DNA of 64,000 nucleotides from NCBI RefSeq assembly GCF_900112415.1, contig NZ_FOLV01000005.1, positions 142,162 to 206,161 of the forward strand, written 5' to 3'. Positions 1 through 9,166 of this stretch are shown here, in pieces. A program made the position numbers and the translations under genes. This DNA is from Bacillus sp. 491mf. GTDB taxonomy: Bacteria; Bacillota; Bacilli; Bacillales; Bacillaceae_G. How positions within the stretch are numbered: the first letter of the stretch is position 1; each line of letters starts with the position of its first letter. The notes beneath the pieces were generated by a model. The model worked only from the letters and a program-made list of their open reading frames with translations. It made no database searches and was not told where the DNA came from.

Positions 1-74
1 AATTGAATATCCTCTAACACATTTCGCTCTTCATAACGAAAGGTTAAATCCTTTATTTCTAATATATAATTCAT
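1..74 (-). CDS. Metal ABC transporter ATP-binding protein, N-terminal fragment
   Basis: The first 24 codons of a leftward gene that runs off the window. The fragment reads M-N-Y-I-L-E-I-K-D-L-T-F-R-Y-E, the usual opening of an ABC ATPase before the Walker A motif, which lies outside. A GGTGAG ribosome binding site sits 5 nt before the ATG at 74; another ATG at 77 is too close to it. A Zur-like palindrome lies just upstream at 92-112, so by context it is probably the ATPase of a zinc uptake system (ZnuC/AdcC type). The substrate is inferred from the operator only. Confidence 0.6.
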   Translation of the reverse strand, partial: MNYILEIKDLTFRYEERNVLEDIQ

Positions 75-91
75 CATATCTCACCTATTTT

Positions 92-112
92 AATTCAGAA
101 TGATTCCGATTT
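92..112. promoter_or_regulatory. Zur-box-like operator
   Basis: A 10-1-10 inverted repeat (left arm aattcagaat, right arm attccgattt, 8 of 10 positions paired) that closely resembles the Bacillus Zur box TCGTAATnATTACGA. It lies 18 bp upstream of the partial ABC ATPase gene. This fits zinc-dependent repression of an uptake system. Fur and PerR boxes share the ATT-n-AAT core, but the outer TCG/CGA bases favour Zur. Confidence 0.6.
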
Positions 113-206
113 ATATTTATTTAAATTATATTATAGCTCATTACGAGTTGTAAACCAATCTGCCCTAAAATATACCTCTCATTTTAGACAACTTATCTAT
201 TATAAC

Positions 207-234
207 AAAAAGCAGAGAAAATCTCTCCGCTTTT
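207..234 (-). terminator. Intrinsic terminator after the yitT-family gene
   Basis: On the minus strand a GC-containing hairpin (arms around gcggagaga / tctctgc, TTTT loop) is followed by a T-run. It overlaps the stop codon of the YitT-family gene. Confidence 0.65.
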
Positions 235-1111
235 AATGAATTGCTGATTTAAATTTTGCACCTTTTGTTTCTTGTGTATTCATAATGGTAATAAAGGCAT
301 TTTCGTCTACTTCATGAACAATCGATTTTAGCTTCGTTACCTCTAAACGTGTAATAACTGCATAGATAACTTCTTTTTCTTTATCCGTATAGCCACCTTT
401 TCCAACTAACTTCGTTGTCCCGCGGCCAAGTCGATGTAAAATTGCGTTTGATACCTCTTCATAATGGTCCGAAACAATAATTACTGCTTTTGTTTCATCT
501 AAACCTTGGATAACCGTATCAATCGTTTTAAATGCAATATAGTACGTCATAACGGAATACATTGCTTGTTCTACACCAAATACAACTGCCGCCCAAGCAA
601 AAACGAAAATATTCATAAACATAACAAATTCACCGACAGAAAACGGTAATTTCTTTGTTAGTAAAATACCTAAAATTTCCGCTCCATCTAATGAACCTCC
701 GTGCCTAATCACAAGCCCAACACCAACACCTAAAATTAATCCTCCAAAGACAGTCGCCAAAATGGGCTCTGTTGTAAAAGGCTGAATGGAATGTAATGTT
801 GACTCAATCAAGGCTAAACATACGACTGCAAAAACAGAAGATAACATAAATGTTTTTCCGATTTGCTTATAACCTGAGTACATAAACGGTAAATTGAGGA
901 TTACAACTAAAGTGGAAAAGCTTAGCCACCAAATATTTGGTGTAAGGAAATCTAATATGAGGGAAACACCGATTATACCACCATCAATAATTTTGTTCGG
1001 AATTAAAAACAGCTCAAGTGCCACAGCTGCACAGCCAGCACCTATGACAATCATAACAAGACGATACACAAGATGAATTATACTTTCCTTTTTATGCTGT
1101 TGTTCTGCCAT
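233..1111 (-). CDS. YitT family membrane protein (DUF161/DUF2179)
   Basis: A 292-residue integral membrane protein of the YitT family. After a short basic N-terminus there are about five hydrophobic segments (for example around residues 15-35, 55-80, 85-105, 115-140 and 155-180) with glycine-rich stretches such as [23 protein letters not shown]. These are followed by a soluble C-terminal DUF2179 domain (about 220-285) containing [13 protein letters not shown] and the VITRLE block. A good AGGAGG site precedes the ATG. It is divergent from yqfT. The function of the family is not established; a transport or sensing role is only a guess. Confidence 0.85.
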   Translation of the reverse strand: MAEQQHKKESIIHLVYRLVMIVIGAGCAAVALELFLIPNKIIDGGIIGVSLILDFLTPNIWWLSFSTLVVILNLPFMYSGYKQIGKTFMLSSVFAVVCLALIESTLHSIQPFTTEPILATVFGGLILGVGVGLVIRHGGSLDGAEILGILLTKKLPFSVGEFVMFMNIFVFAWAAVVFGVEQAMYSVMTYYIAFKTIDTVIQGLDETKAVIIVSDHYEEVSNAILHRLGRGTTKLVGKGGYTDKEKEVIYAVITRLEVTKLKSIVHEVDENAFITIMNTQETKGAKFKSAIH

Positions 1112-1255
1112 ATTACCTCCTTAAGTATCTATTTATTTTCCCCTTTATTATAACATACCCTCCCTATTTTGATGAGAAAACTAACTGTTTTGGAATATAC
1201 ACAAGCATATTTTACATATATTCGGATATGAGGACAAAATAAAGGAGGGTGCAAC

Positions 1256-1510
1256 ATGAACCTCATTCAACAGTTTGTAAATAAAAAAATAAACAATATG
1301 ACTTCTAAGGAATTATTAAAATACAGTAAAGAATATGAAGTGCCTATAACAAGCGAACAAGCAGATAAAATTGTCACATTAATTCAAGGAAAACAGATTA
1401 ATATTTATGATATCCAAGAAAGATTACAACTTTTAAAACAAATTGCAACGGTTACTTCTCCTGCTACCGCACAACAAATTAATACCCTATTTCAAAAATT
1501 AATAAATTGA
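1256..1510 (+). CDS. yqfT: DUF2624 family protein YqfT
   Basis: An 84-residue, lysine/glutamine-rich, probably all-helical protein with no membrane segment or cysteines. Its position next to nfo (yqfS) and its size match YqfT of B. subtilis, a DUF2624 protein of unknown function. A strong AAAGGAGGG site precedes the ATG by 7 nt. It converges on nfo and shares a terminator hairpin with it. Identity rests mainly on synteny and the helical MTSKELLKYSKEY / ITSEQADKIV pattern. Confidence 0.75.
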   Translation: MNLIQQFVNKKINNMTSKELLKYSKEYEVPITSEQADKIVTLIQGKQINIYDIQERLQLLKQIATVTSPATAQQINTLFQKLIN

Positions 1511-1547
1511 AACTTCCATCAATGTGATGTAACTATCCAAAATAGCA

Positions 1548-1588
1548 GGACAAAATAAAAAAGGGGTGCTCCCCTTTTTTATTGTCCT
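1548..1588. terminator. Bidirectional terminator between yqfT and nfo
   Basis: A long inverted repeat (outer arms aggacaa/ttgtcct, inner aaaaaagggg-tgct-cccctttttt) has A-runs on one side and T-runs on the other. It can stop transcription from both convergent genes. The right arm includes the last codons of nfo. Confidence 0.8.
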
Positions 1589-2475
1589 TTAATTTTCTGA
1601 AGAATCTCTTCATCAAACACACCGTTTTTCAGCATTTCAATTTCAAATTTATACGGTGGCTTTTTATCGTTTTTATCTTCACCTACATATGGTGTTTCAA
1701 GAATTTTTGGCACATTCTGTAATTGTGGATGATGAACAATGTGATGCAATGCTTTATAACCAATGTGACCGAAACCGATATTTTCATGACGGTCTTTTTT
1801 AGCGCCGCACTCATTCTTGCTATCATTAATGTGTAATACTTGTAAACGATCAATACCAATCATTTTATCAAACTCATTTAAAACGCCGTCGAAATCATTA
1901 ACGATATCATAACCAGCATCATGCGTATGACATGTATCGAAGCAAACTGATAATTTCTCATTATGTGTTACACCATCGATAATTCTCGCAAGCTCGTCAA
2001 AGCTACGTCCACACTCTGTTCCTTTTCCAGCCATTGTTTCTAGCGCAATGTTCACTGTTTGATCAGTTGTTAATACTTCATTTAATCCTTCAATAATCTT
2101 TTGGATTCCTGCATCCGCACCTGCTCCAACATGAGCTCCGGGATGGAGTACAATTTGCTTTGCAACACCTAATGCTGATGTTCTTTCAATTTCCATGCTA
2201 AGAAAATCAACACCTAGTTGGAATGTTTCAGGTTTCGTTGTGTTACCGATGTTAATGATATATGGTGCATGAACAATGATTTCTTCAATTCCGTGCAATT
2301 CCATATGTTTACGGCCTGCTTCTATATTTAACTCTTCAATCGGTTTTCTTCGCGTATTTTGCGGTGCCCCTGTATAGATCATAAACGTTGTTGCACCGTA
2401 TGACACAGCTTCTTCACTAGCTGCTAATAACATTTTCTTTCCACTCATCGAAACGTGAGATCCAATTTTCAACAT
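1579..2475 (-). CDS. nfo: Endonuclease IV (AP endonuclease)
   Basis: A 298-residue class II AP endonuclease of base-excision repair, cutting 5' of abasic sites. It is a TIM barrel with three catalytic zinc ions. The family signatures are visible: the [14 protein letters not shown] opening, [10 protein letters not shown] (about 112-121), [13 protein letters not shown] (about 142-154), [15 protein letters not shown] (about 176-190) and [25 protein letters not shown] (about 215-239), which hold the metal-binding His, Asp and Glu residues. The full length is typical. In B. subtilis the orthologue (yqfS) protects germinating spores; the same neighbourhood is kept here. Confidence 0.97.
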   Translation of the reverse strand: MLKIGSHVSMSGKKMLLAASEEAVSYGATTFMIYTGAPQNTRRKPIEELNIEAGRKHMELHGIEEIIVHAPYIINIGNTTKPETFQLGVDFLSMEIERTSALGVAKQIVLHPGAHVGAGADAGIQKIIEGLNEVLTTDQTVNIALETMAGKGTECGRSFDELARIIDGVTHNEKLSVCFDTCHTHDAGYDIVNDFDGVLNEFDKMIGIDRLQVLHINDSKNECGAKKDRHENIGFGHIGYKALHHIVHHPQLQNVPKILETPYVGEDKNDKKPPYKFEIEMLKNGVFDEEILQKIKGQ

Positions 2476-2594
2476 GTAATCACCTCTTATAAATGCAATA
2501 GCTATAATGATAGCATAATTTGTAGAAATCTGACACTATATACAAGTTAAAAAACCGTAACTACTCAGTCACTCTATGAAAACAAGGCAGAAAA

Positions 2595-2775
2595 GCATTT
2601 TTTAAATGGTATGGAAGGGACTGGCTATGTATAGGAGCGGTCAGGGCCTATTTCTGTCACATGCAATGTTTAAAACAAGGAGACATGTCCTGGTGTATTC
2701 TGCAAAAGAAAAACGGAGCCTAGAAAGCAAAGCTAGACAAAGATGTCGAAAAATCAAACCGGATTTATATATTAA
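2595..2775 (+). repeat. bcr1-like dispersed repeat, copy 1
   Basis: This fills the 332-bp space between nfo and cshB. It carries the family core (TATAGGAGCGGTCAGGGCCT, then TTTCTGTCACATGC) and ends in AGACAAAGATGTCGAAAAAT. Four further copies lie at about 4231, 20050, 23990 and 38598. It resembles the bcr1 repeat of the B. cereus group, a short non-autonomous mobile element. A 63-codon frame inside it is not a gene. Boundaries are approximate. Confidence 0.7.
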
Positions 2776-2788
2776 TTTCTCCGTAAAA

Positions 2789-2816
2789 AAAAGATAAGGA
2801 AAAATCCTTATCTTTT
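2789..2816 (-). terminator. Terminator of cshB
   Basis: Perfect 12-bp stem (aaaagataagga / tccttatctttt) with an AAAA loop, spanning the cshB stop codon. The minus-strand T-run follows. Confidence 0.7.
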
Positions 2817-4118
2817 CTTTTTGTTATATTTTTTCTTAATTTTTTCGCGTTCCCATTCAAGCTTTTTCTTATAGTTCGGCTTTACTTTTTTCGGTTTTTT
2901 CACAACTTTTTGTGCCATAGCATCTAATTGGTCATTTGGCTTTTTACGGCTTTGACGGCGACGGCGAGGCCCTAATTCAACCCACTCACCTGCACGTAAG
3001 TCCACATGTTCGAATTCAATATGACGTTGCTTTTCTAACGTATTTAATGCTTCTTCATCCGCTTGGTCATAAATTGTTGCCGCGATACCAGAATATCCAG
3101 CACGTGCTGTTCGACCTACACGGTGAATAAAGAAATCTAAATCAGATGGAATTTCGTAGTTAATAACATGACTAATTCCCTCAATATCAATACCACGTGC
3201 AGCTAAATCTGTCGCTACAATATATTGAAATTCTAAATCACGGACTTGTTTCATCATTTTCTTACGATCACGCGGTGATAAATCACCGTGAATACGCCCA
3301 ACTTTTAAACCACGTTCCGTTAAACCGTTCGCTACTTCTTCTGCCATTTTCTTTGTATTCGTAAAAACAATTGCTAAATACGGCTGATATTGCAGTAACA
3401 GATTTTTGACAAGTTCAACTTTATTACGGTGCCTTGACGGAATAAGATGATGTTCAAGATTAATCGCTGCTATTTGCTTTGGATTAATATGAATATGCTC
3501 TGGATTCTCCATATATTTCTTCATAAATGGTTTTAACTTTTGTGGAATTGTCGCTGAGAAAACAAGCATTTGCAAATTTTTAGGCATACGCGATGCAATT
3601 TTATCCACATCATGAATAAAGCCCATATCAAGCATTAAATCTGCTTCATCGACAACAATTGCAGAAACCGTATGTACAAATAGCGCTTGTTCTTCCACTA
3701 AATCTTTAATACGCCCTGGTGTTCCCACCACAACATGCGGTTGTTTCTTCAATTTTTCAATTGAACGTTGTTTATCTGTTCCACCGATAAAACAGCGAGC
3801 TGTAATCATTTTGTCTTCTTCACAAAACTTTGTTAACTTGACGATTTCTGCATAAATTTGCTGCGCTAACTCACGAGTTGGAGCTGTAATTACAAGTTGT
3901 ACTTCTTCTCTAGTTGCATCAATACGATTTAATGTTGGAAGTAAATATGCATGCGTTTTTCCAGATCCTGTTTGTGATTGTCCAATAATACTAACGCCCT
4001 TTTTCACAACCGGAAAAATCTTTTGTTGAATTTCTGTTGGCTCTGAAAAACGTAATTCACGAATTGCATCTATTAAAAATGGTTGAAAATTATACTGTGT
4101 AAATGTTTGCACTGTCAT
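2808..4118 (-). CDS. cshB: DEAD-box ATP-dependent RNA helicase CshB
   Basis: A 436-residue cold-shock RNA helicase (YqfR/CshB) that remodels RNA during translation, ribosome assembly and mRNA decay. The motifs in order are the Q motif region FSEPTEIQQKIFP, Walker A (SQTGSGKTHAYLLP), PTRELAQQ, TPGRIKDL, DEAD within VVDEADLMLDMGF, SAT, and the C-terminal HRVGRTARAGYSG. A lysine/arginine-rich tail (after about residue 385) is typical for RNA tethering. The frame extends 12 codons further up, but the AAGGTGG site is placed for the ATG at 4118. It stands alone, flanked by two bcr1-like repeats. Confidence 0.95.
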   Translation of the reverse strand: MTVQTFTQYNFQPFLIDAIRELRFSEPTEIQQKIFPVVKKGVSIIGQSQTGSGKTHAYLLPTLNRIDATREEVQLVITAPTRELAQQIYAEIVKLTKFCEEDKMITARCFIGGTDKQRSIEKLKKQPHVVVGTPGRIKDLVEEQALFVHTVSAIVVDEADLMLDMGFIHDVDKIASRMPKNLQMLVFSATIPQKLKPFMKKYMENPEHIHINPKQIAAINLEHHLIPSRHRNKVELVKNLLLQYQPYLAIVFTNTKKMAEEVANGLTERGLKVGRIHGDLSPRDRKKMMKQVRDLEFQYIVATDLAARGIDIEGISHVINYEIPSDLDFFIHRVGRTARAGYSGIAATIYDQADEEALNTLEKQRHIEFEHVDLRAGEWVELGPRRRRQSRKKPNDQLDAMAQKVVKKPKKVKPNYKKKLEWEREKIKKKYNKKKR

Positions 4119-4230
4119 ACATTCCACCTTCTTTCTTATTTCTACTGCGTTCATTAATCAGTCAAGTTACCATTATATCGAAATCTATCAGTAAAATCTA
4201 TCTTTATATATATCCATTTTCATTTTCCGA

Positions 4231-4380
4231 CATCTTTGTCTAGCTTTGCAGCACACAACATGACCTGCACTCGCTCGCCTCCTCTGTTTTAAACCTCGCA
4301 CGTGGCAGAAATAAGCCCTGACCGTTTCTATGCATGGTCTGATGCTCTCGCCCGCCTAAAACAAAGAGGGTTTTTTATAT
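4231..4380 (-). repeat. bcr1-like dispersed repeat, copy 2
   Basis: Reverse-oriented copy in the 339-bp gap between cshB and yqfQ. It contains the inverted core GCATAGAAACGGTCAGGGCT, the GCGGGCGAGAGCATC head and a CTAGACAAAGATGTCGGAAA end. With copy 1 it flanks cshB in inverted orientation. The rest of the gap (4381-4490) is AT-rich and holds only the yqfQ ribosome binding site. Confidence 0.7.
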
Positions 4381-4493
4381 CTTTTTTAACTTATCCATCT
4401 ATAATTCAGCATTTCAACAGAAAAACTAACCTTCTTTCTCTCCATTGCATATTGTAGTGTATATTACCTAATTGAAGAAAGGAGGATTTCCTA

Positions 4494-5159
4494 ATGTATA
4501 TGAAATCCCCTCCCTATCAACAAATGTACACGCAATCTCCCTATCCTCATACCATGTACCCAACACAAGGCATGCAACCGATGATGCCTAAGAAAAAAGG
4601 AATTCTTGCAAAATTGTTTCAAAAACGCAATCCCGCTACAGATTATATGTATATGATGCCCCCTTATAGACAATTGGAAACATACCCAAATGCACAATAC
4701 CAACACAACCAGCCATATATGCACCCTCCAAAACAGCAACAACAAATGATGCAGCCTCAAATGATGGCAGAAGGTGAAACACGAGGAACAGCAGGAAACG
4801 CATCTAGTGGAATTGGCAGTTTTTTCACGAACTTTATTTCAAATCCAACTGGAATGATAAACAACGTTGAAAAAGTTGTCCAAATGGCCCAGTCCGTTGG
4901 TCCTGTCGTGCAGCAATATGGACCGATTGTCCGCAACATTCCTAGCATCATGAAGATACTTTCATCCGGAAAAAACACTGAGGAAAAACAAACAGAAGTA
5001 GCCGAAAAACAAACAGAAGTAGTCGCGGTCTCCCCTTCCACTCCATCTAAAAAAATACCTATTACAAGAGAACCAATTGCTCCTAAAATCATAATTGAGG
5101 ATGAGGCAGTAGTAGAAAACGTACAGTCTACTACCCCTAAACCAAAGCTATACGTATAA
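4494..5159 (+). CDS. yqfQ: YqfQ/VrrA family protein (vrrA VNTR locus)
   Basis: A 221-residue low-complexity protein. The N-terminal ~90 residues are rich in Tyr, Gln, Pro and Met ([18 protein letters not shown]), the middle (about 100-165) has an amphipathic stretch with [19 protein letters not shown], and the C-terminus is acidic and repetitive ([17 protein letters not shown]). Position between cshB and ispH and the Gln/Tyr repeat segment identify it as YqfQ, whose B. anthracis orthologue VrrA carries the CAATATCAACAA tandem repeat used for typing. Here that repeat is degenerate (4694-4746). A strong AAAGGAGG site precedes the ATG. Function is not established; a spore-surface role is a guess. 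Confidence 0.85.
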   Translation: MYMKSPPYQQMYTQSPYPHTMYPTQGMQPMMPKKKGILAKLFQKRNPATDYMYMMPPYRQLETYPNAQYQHNQPYMHPPKQQQQMMQPQMMAEGETRGTAGNASSGIGSFFTNFISNPTGMINNVEKVVQMAQSVGPVVQQYGPIVRNIPSIMKILSSGKNTEEKQTEVAEKQTEVVAVSPSTPSKKIPITREPIAPKIIIEDEAVVENVQSTTPKPKLYV

Positions 5160-5250
5160 CATTTCTTTGTCATCTGCTTTCTTCTCCTTTATAATGAAAA
5201 GGATTAGCTTTATAAAAACAAATCCTTTTTTAAAGGAGCGGATTAATTAC

Positions 5251-6192
5251 ATGAAAATCGTTAAAATTTCTCCTCGCGGCTATTGCTACGGCGTTGTAGA
5301 CGCGATGGTCATTGCGCGCAATGCAGCGCTCGATAAAACATTACCAAGACCAATTTATATCTTAGGCATGATTGTCCACAACAAACATGTAACAGATGCA
5401 TTTGAGGAAGATGGCATCATTACACTTGATGGCCCAAGTCGCTTAGATATTTTAGAAAAAATCGAGTCTGGAACTGTTATTTTTACAGCTCACGGTGTAT
5501 CTCCAGAAGTAAAGCAACGCGCCAGGGAAAAGGGTTTAACAACAATTGACGCAACATGTCCTGACGTTACAAAAACACACGACTTAATTGAAGCAAAAAA
5601 AGACGAAGGCTACCATATTATTTATATCGGTAAGAAAGGACACCCTGAACCTGAAGGTGCAGTCGGAATTGCCCCGGATATTGTCCATCTTATCGAGAAA
5701 GAAGCAGACCTTGAAACACTTATCATTCCAACGGAAAAAATTCTAGTTACAAACCAAACGACGATGAGTCAATGGGATGTTCAACATATTATGGAGAAAA
5801 TTCAAGAAAAGTTTCCAACAGCTGAGTTTCATAAAGAAATTTGCCTTGCTACGCAAGTGCGTCAAGAAGCTGTTGCAAAACAAGCAAATGTTGCTGAATT
5901 AACGATTGTCGTTGGCGATCCAAAAAGTAACAACTCTAATCGTCTTGCACAAGTATCTGAAGAGATTGCTAATACAAAAGCGTACCGCGTTGCCGATGTA
6001 AGTGAAATTCAATTAGAATGGCTACAAGGTGTAGAAACAGTCGCTATTACAGCAGGTGCTTCTACACCAACGCCTATTACAAAAGAAGTAATTGCATTCT
6101 TTGAACAGTACGATCCAACAAACCCTGCAACGTGGGAACGTAAGCGAAACGTACCATTACAAAAAATCTTACCAAAAGTTAAAGCAAAATAA
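5251..6192 (+). CDS. ispH: 4-hydroxy-3-methylbut-2-enyl diphosphate reductase
   Basis: The last enzyme of the MEP isoprenoid pathway, reducing HMBPP to IPP and DMAPP with a [4Fe-4S] cluster. The three cluster cysteines are visible in RGYCYGV (about residue 13), IDATCPDV (about 105) and ICLATQVRQ (about 197). HNKHV, TAHGV and [11 protein letters not shown] complete the family pattern. Length is 313 aa. The frame is open for 28 codons upstream, but AAAGGAG lies 11 nt before the ATG at 5251 and the protein starts with the conserved [15 protein letters not shown] strong terminator follows at 6244. Confidence 0.97.
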   Translation: MKIVKISPRGYCYGVVDAMVIARNAALDKTLPRPIYILGMIVHNKHVTDAFEEDGIITLDGPSRLDILEKIESGTVIFTAHGVSPEVKQRAREKGLTTIDATCPDVTKTHDLIEAKKDEGYHIIYIGKKGHPEPEGAVGIAPDIVHLIEKEADLETLIIPTEKILVTNQTTMSQWDVQHIMEKIQEKFPTAEFHKEICLATQVRQEAVAKQANVAELTIVVGDPKSNNSNRLAQVSEEIANTKAYRVADVSEIQLEWLQGVETVAITAGASTPTPITKEVIAFFEQYDPTNPATWERKRNVPLQKILPKVKAK

Positions 6193-6243
6193 ACTTTTCA
6201 TCAGTAAAGGTTTTTTGCTCGCAAATTGCAGGATGATACAAAC

Positions 6244-6286
6244 AAGAGGCTGTTCCAAAAGTTTCACTTTTGGAACAGCCTCTTTA
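6244..6286 (+). terminator. Terminator of ispH
   Basis: Perfect 18-bp stem (arms aagaggctgttccaaaag and its complement) with a 5-nt loop, followed by a T-rich stretch. Confidence 0.85.
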
Positions 6287-6296
6287 TTCTTATATA

Positions 6297-6412
6297 GAAT
6301 AAGCTGACTAAAAAGTGGGCTTTTTAGTCAGCTCAGCGAATCGACCACTTGTATGTCGAATCATCGATATATTACAAAGAACGGTCGATAGCCGAAAAAA
6401 GGACCGATTTTT
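6297..6412 (+). repeat. Dispersed palindromic repeat, family C copy 1 (short form)
   Basis: It begins with a 12-bp hairpin (gctgactaaaaa / tttttagtcagc) and continues AGCTCAGCGAATCGAC ... TATGTCGAAT ... CGATATATTACAAAGAA ... GGTCGATAGC. The same string occurs on the opposite strand at 55482-55592. The copy here lacks about 37 bp that form a large internal hairpin there. No ORF is present. Confidence 0.7.
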
Positions 6413-6418
6413 TTCATT

Positions 6419-7540
6419 CTATACAAATGTAAATGGATCTGTATGTAATTCGGAAGCATGAATACGCGCAGTAAATTTTTTCGCATCCACTTTTTCTTGC
6501 AATTGTTTTTGTACACCTTTTTTCATTACTTTTTCTACGTTATGCCCTGGGTCTACAATATTTAATCCGAGCATCATCGCATCATGCGCAACGTGATAAT
6601 ACATATCTCCCGTTACATATACGTCTGCCCCTTTAAACTTCGCTTGCTTTATATACTTATTTCCGTCTCCGCCAAGTACAGCTATTTTCTTCACCGTTTG
6701 CTGTAAGTTACCGACAACACGAGCTCCCTTTACATCAAGGGATTGTTTCACATGTTCCGCAAATTGTTGTAATGTCATTTCTTGCGGCAAGTAGCCAATT
6801 TTTCCAAGTCCTAACGTTTCACCTTTGTTCTCTAGCGGATAAATATCGTATGCCACTTCTTCATATGGGTGTGCGCCAAGCATCGCCTTCATAATTTTAC
6901 GTTGCAACGACGCTGGGATAATCGTTTCAATACGAACTTCTTCTACCTGTTCTAAACGCCCTGCCGCTCCGATATACGGATTCGTCCCTTCTTGTGGTAA
7001 AAATGTACCCTTACCTTCACTATTAAACGTACAATGACTATAGTTTCCGATATATCCTGCTCCTGCATCACCAATTGCTTGACGTACTGTTTCTACATGC
7101 GAAGAAGGAACAAATACAACTAGCTTTTTCATTTCTTCTGTATGAGTGGGAACAAGCACCTCTGTTTCCTGCAATCCTAACGCATCTGCCAACAAATCGT
7201 TCACACCGCCTTTTGCGATATCAACATTTGTATGAGCAGCATAAATTGCTATATCGTTTTTTATACACATTTCGATAATACGCCCGTATGCTTGCTCTGT
7301 AAGTATTGCTTTAAGCGGATTAAAAATAAGCGGATGATGGGCAATAATTAAATTTACCCCTTTTTCAATTGCTTCTTGTACAACTTCTTCTGTTACATCA
7401 AGCGCAATTAACACATTCTCTACCGGTTTATTTAATGCACCAATTTGTAATCCAACTTTATCACCCTCGACCGCTAAATGTTTCGGGTACATACTTTCAA
7501 ACAAAGAAATGATTTCGTATCCATTAGGCGTTTTACTCAT
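6419..7540 (-). CDS. yqfO: Nif3-like dinuclear metal centre protein YqfO
   Basis: A 373-residue NIF3/DUF34 family protein with a PII-like insertion domain, as in B. cereus and B. subtilis YqfO. The N-terminal half holds the metal ligands in LIIAHHPLIFNPLK (about 64-77) and YAAHTNVD (about 98-105). The central insertion (about 135-240) includes PHTEE..KLVVFVP, GAGYIGNYSHC and GAHPYEEVAYD. The C-terminal half has AVLGGDGNKYI, YVTGDMYYHVAHDA and DPGHNVEK. Its start overlaps the trmK stop by 4 nt (ATGA), so the two are translationally coupled. The biochemical role remains uncertain (proposed metal or GTP-cyclohydrolase-related functions). Confidence 0.93.
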   Translation of the reverse strand: MSKTPNGYEIISLFESMYPKHLAVEGDKVGLQIGALNKPVENVLIALDVTEEVVQEAIEKGVNLIIAHHPLIFNPLKAILTEQAYGRIIEMCIKNDIAIYAAHTNVDIAKGGVNDLLADALGLQETEVLVPTHTEEMKKLVVFVPSSHVETVRQAIGDAGAGYIGNYSHCTFNSEGKGTFLPQEGTNPYIGAAGRLEQVEEVRIETIIPASLQRKIMKAMLGAHPYEEVAYDIYPLENKGETLGLGKIGYLPQEMTLQQFAEHVKQSLDVKGARVVGNLQQTVKKIAVLGGDGNKYIKQAKFKGADVYVTGDMYYHVAHDAMMLGLNIVDPGHNVEKVMKKGVQKQLQEKVDAKKFTARIHASELHTDPFTFV

Positions 7541-8244
7541 GATAAAATCTCCTCAATCATACGGATCTTCTCTAACACTTCTGCACGTTTCGCTTTTGTC
7601 TCTTCTGTTTCTGTGGCACGCTCTAATTGCTTACAAATGTTCTCAAAGTTTTTTCGTTCACTTTCCCATTTTTCTACAAACACTTCATTTTTCTCTTTCA
7701 TTAAAAATGGTCCTATGAATAAAGCTTCTTCTTTTTTCTCCTTGTAGGGTGCTAGAACATCGCCCTGTTCTCCTACTAAAATTTCGTAAATCTTTCCGTC
7801 TTCTTTTACGATTTTTTCTTTGATTAATTCCCAGCCATTCTCAATAAACCATTCACGAATATGATGTGCAGCGATGTTTGGTTGTAAAACTAAACGTGTC
7901 ACACCTTTTAGCTTCTCTTTTCCATTTTCTAAAATATCACGAATTAGCGCACCGCCCATACCTGCAATTGTAATTACATCTACTTCACCTGGCGCGATGA
8001 CTTCTAAACCATTCCCTTTACGTACGCTCACTTTGTCTTGCAATCCGCATTCTGCTACTGTAGCTTGTGCAGAACGAAATGGACCTTCTACAACCTCTCC
8101 TGCTACTGCCTGCACGGCAATATGATGTAAAATTGTATAGCAAGGTAAATAAGCATGATCCGAGCCAATATCTGCAACAGTGGAACCCGCTGGAATTTCA
8201 AGTGCCACTTCTTCTAATCGTTTTGAAAGCTTTACTTCATTCAT
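7537..8244 (-). CDS. trmK: tRNA (adenine(22)-N(1))-methyltransferase TrmK
   Basis: A 235-residue class I SAM-dependent methyltransferase (YqfN/TrmK) that makes m1A22 in tRNA. SAM-binding motif I is seen in STVADIGSDHAYLPC (about 21-35), and the family-typical VITIAGMGGALIRDIL (about 89-105) and LVLQPN (about 117-122) follow. A charged coiled-coil-like C-terminus (about 160-235) matches TrmK. It is first of a two-gene operon with yqfO. Confidence 0.95.
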   Translation of the reverse strand: MNEVKLSKRLEEVALEIPAGSTVADIGSDHAYLPCYTILHHIAVQAVAGEVVEGPFRSAQATVAECGLQDKVSVRKGNGLEVIAPGEVDVITIAGMGGALIRDILENGKEKLKGVTRLVLQPNIAAHHIREWFIENGWELIKEKIVKEDGKIYEILVGEQGDVLAPYKEKKEEALFIGPFLMKEKNEVFVEKWESERKNFENICKQLERATETEETKAKRAEVLEKIRMIEEILS

Positions 8245-8370
8245 TTATTTCAATTGCTCCTTCTCTTTCAGTCTGTCTCCATGATATAGAATTTATAGTT
8301 GTGATTGCAAGTAGATAAATCATTTTACTCCGCTTATCAACCATTTATTTTTAAATTCAATGTCTTACAA

Positions 8371-8405
8371 ATAAAAAAGCTCTTTACTTAGGCGCGTAAA
8401 GAGCT
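8371..8405 (-). terminator. Terminator of cccA
   Basis: Perfect 10-bp stem (agctctttac / gtaaagagct), 8-nt loop; on the minus strand it is followed by TTTTTTAT. Confidence 0.8.
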
Positions 8406-8421
8406 ACTATGTAATCCACTA

Positions 8422-8781
8422 TTATTTTTTCTTTGATAACCAATCCGCTACTTTCGTTGCTTGATCCGCTGGAATAATACCTGGTGGCATATTTCCTTTT
8501 CCTTTTACAATCACTTCTTGGATTTGATCTTTCGAGAGCTTACCGCCAACTTTTTGTAAATTAGGACCGACTGCTCCCTGCAATTGCTCACCATGACAAC
8601 TTGTACAACTTTGCTTTACAATCTCTTCTGGTTTTGCTGCTGTTTGTGTCGTTTTTCCCCCGTTTTTCTGCGCGTCAGATAGTTCCTTTGATTTATGCAA
8701 GCCTTGAAATGAAAATACAAACATAACAATAATTCCCAATACAGCAATAAGAGCAAATGGAATCAACGGATTACGCTTCAT
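8422..8781 (-). CDS. cccA: Cytochrome c-550 (membrane-anchored)
   Basis: A 119-residue monohaem cytochrome c. One N-terminal transmembrane anchor (about residues 7-26) is followed by a flexible linker and a class I cytochrome domain with the haem motif C59-T-S-C62-H63 and a distal methionine ligand at M98 (GNMPPG). It carries electrons on the outer face of the cytoplasmic membrane. Position next to sigA is the same as for B. subtilis cccA. It has its own terminator; the 385-bp upstream space suggests its own promoter. Confidence 0.95.
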   Translation of the reverse strand: MKRNPLIPFALIAVLGIIVMFVFSFQGLHKSKELSDAQKNGGKTTQTAAKPEEIVKQSCTSCHGEQLQGAVGPNLQKVGGKLSKDQIQEVIVKGKGNMPPGIIPADQATKVADWLSKKK

Positions 8782-9124
8782 TTTTTCTTTTTCCCCCTCT
8801 ATCTCCCCTAATAGTTTGATGATTCAGTCATTTCTATTGTACTTGAAAACAATCTACCAGAAAAGACCAAACTACAATATGTCAAAAATATTCCGCATAT
8901 TCAATTAATTATCCAACTACAAATTCACGTAATTTTATGCCAAATATCCTCTTTTCTCATCATAAACAGTTACATTCTCCAAATATTTTTGTAAAGAATA
9001 CACGAAATTAATCGAAAAATCGAAAAATGACTATTTGCAAATCAAAAGACAATTCTGTAAAATAAATTACAAGAATTGTAATTGCTACTGACAAATAATT
9101 TTTAATAAAAATTAACAAAAGAAA
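8782..9124. other. AT-rich intergenic region upstream of cccA
   Basis: No ORF or repeat family is seen in this 343-bp stretch. On the minus strand a TTGACA hexamer lies at 8880-8885 without a good -10 at normal spacing. A TACAAT lies nearer the gene. At 9065-9083 there is an 8-3-8 palindrome (AATTACAA / TTGTAATT). It probably holds the cccA promoter, which I cannot place confidently. Confidence 0.4.
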
Positions 9125-9156
9125 AAAGTTTACTTCACATTCATGAAGTAAACTTT
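9125..9156 (-). terminator. Terminator of sigA
   Basis: Perfect 13-bp stem (aaagtttacttca / tgaagtaaacttt) with a 6-nt loop, followed on the minus strand by TTTTTTC, 10 nt past the sigA stop. Confidence 0.8.
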
Positions 9157-9166
9157 ATACAAAGCT

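Noticed and set aside
2606-2797. 63-codon frame on the plus strand
   Set aside because: It lies wholly in a bcr1-like repeat, has no ribosome binding site and its sequence follows the repeat consensus.
4757-5173. 138-codon frame antisense to yqfQ
   Set aside because: Shadow of a low-complexity gene, without start signals.
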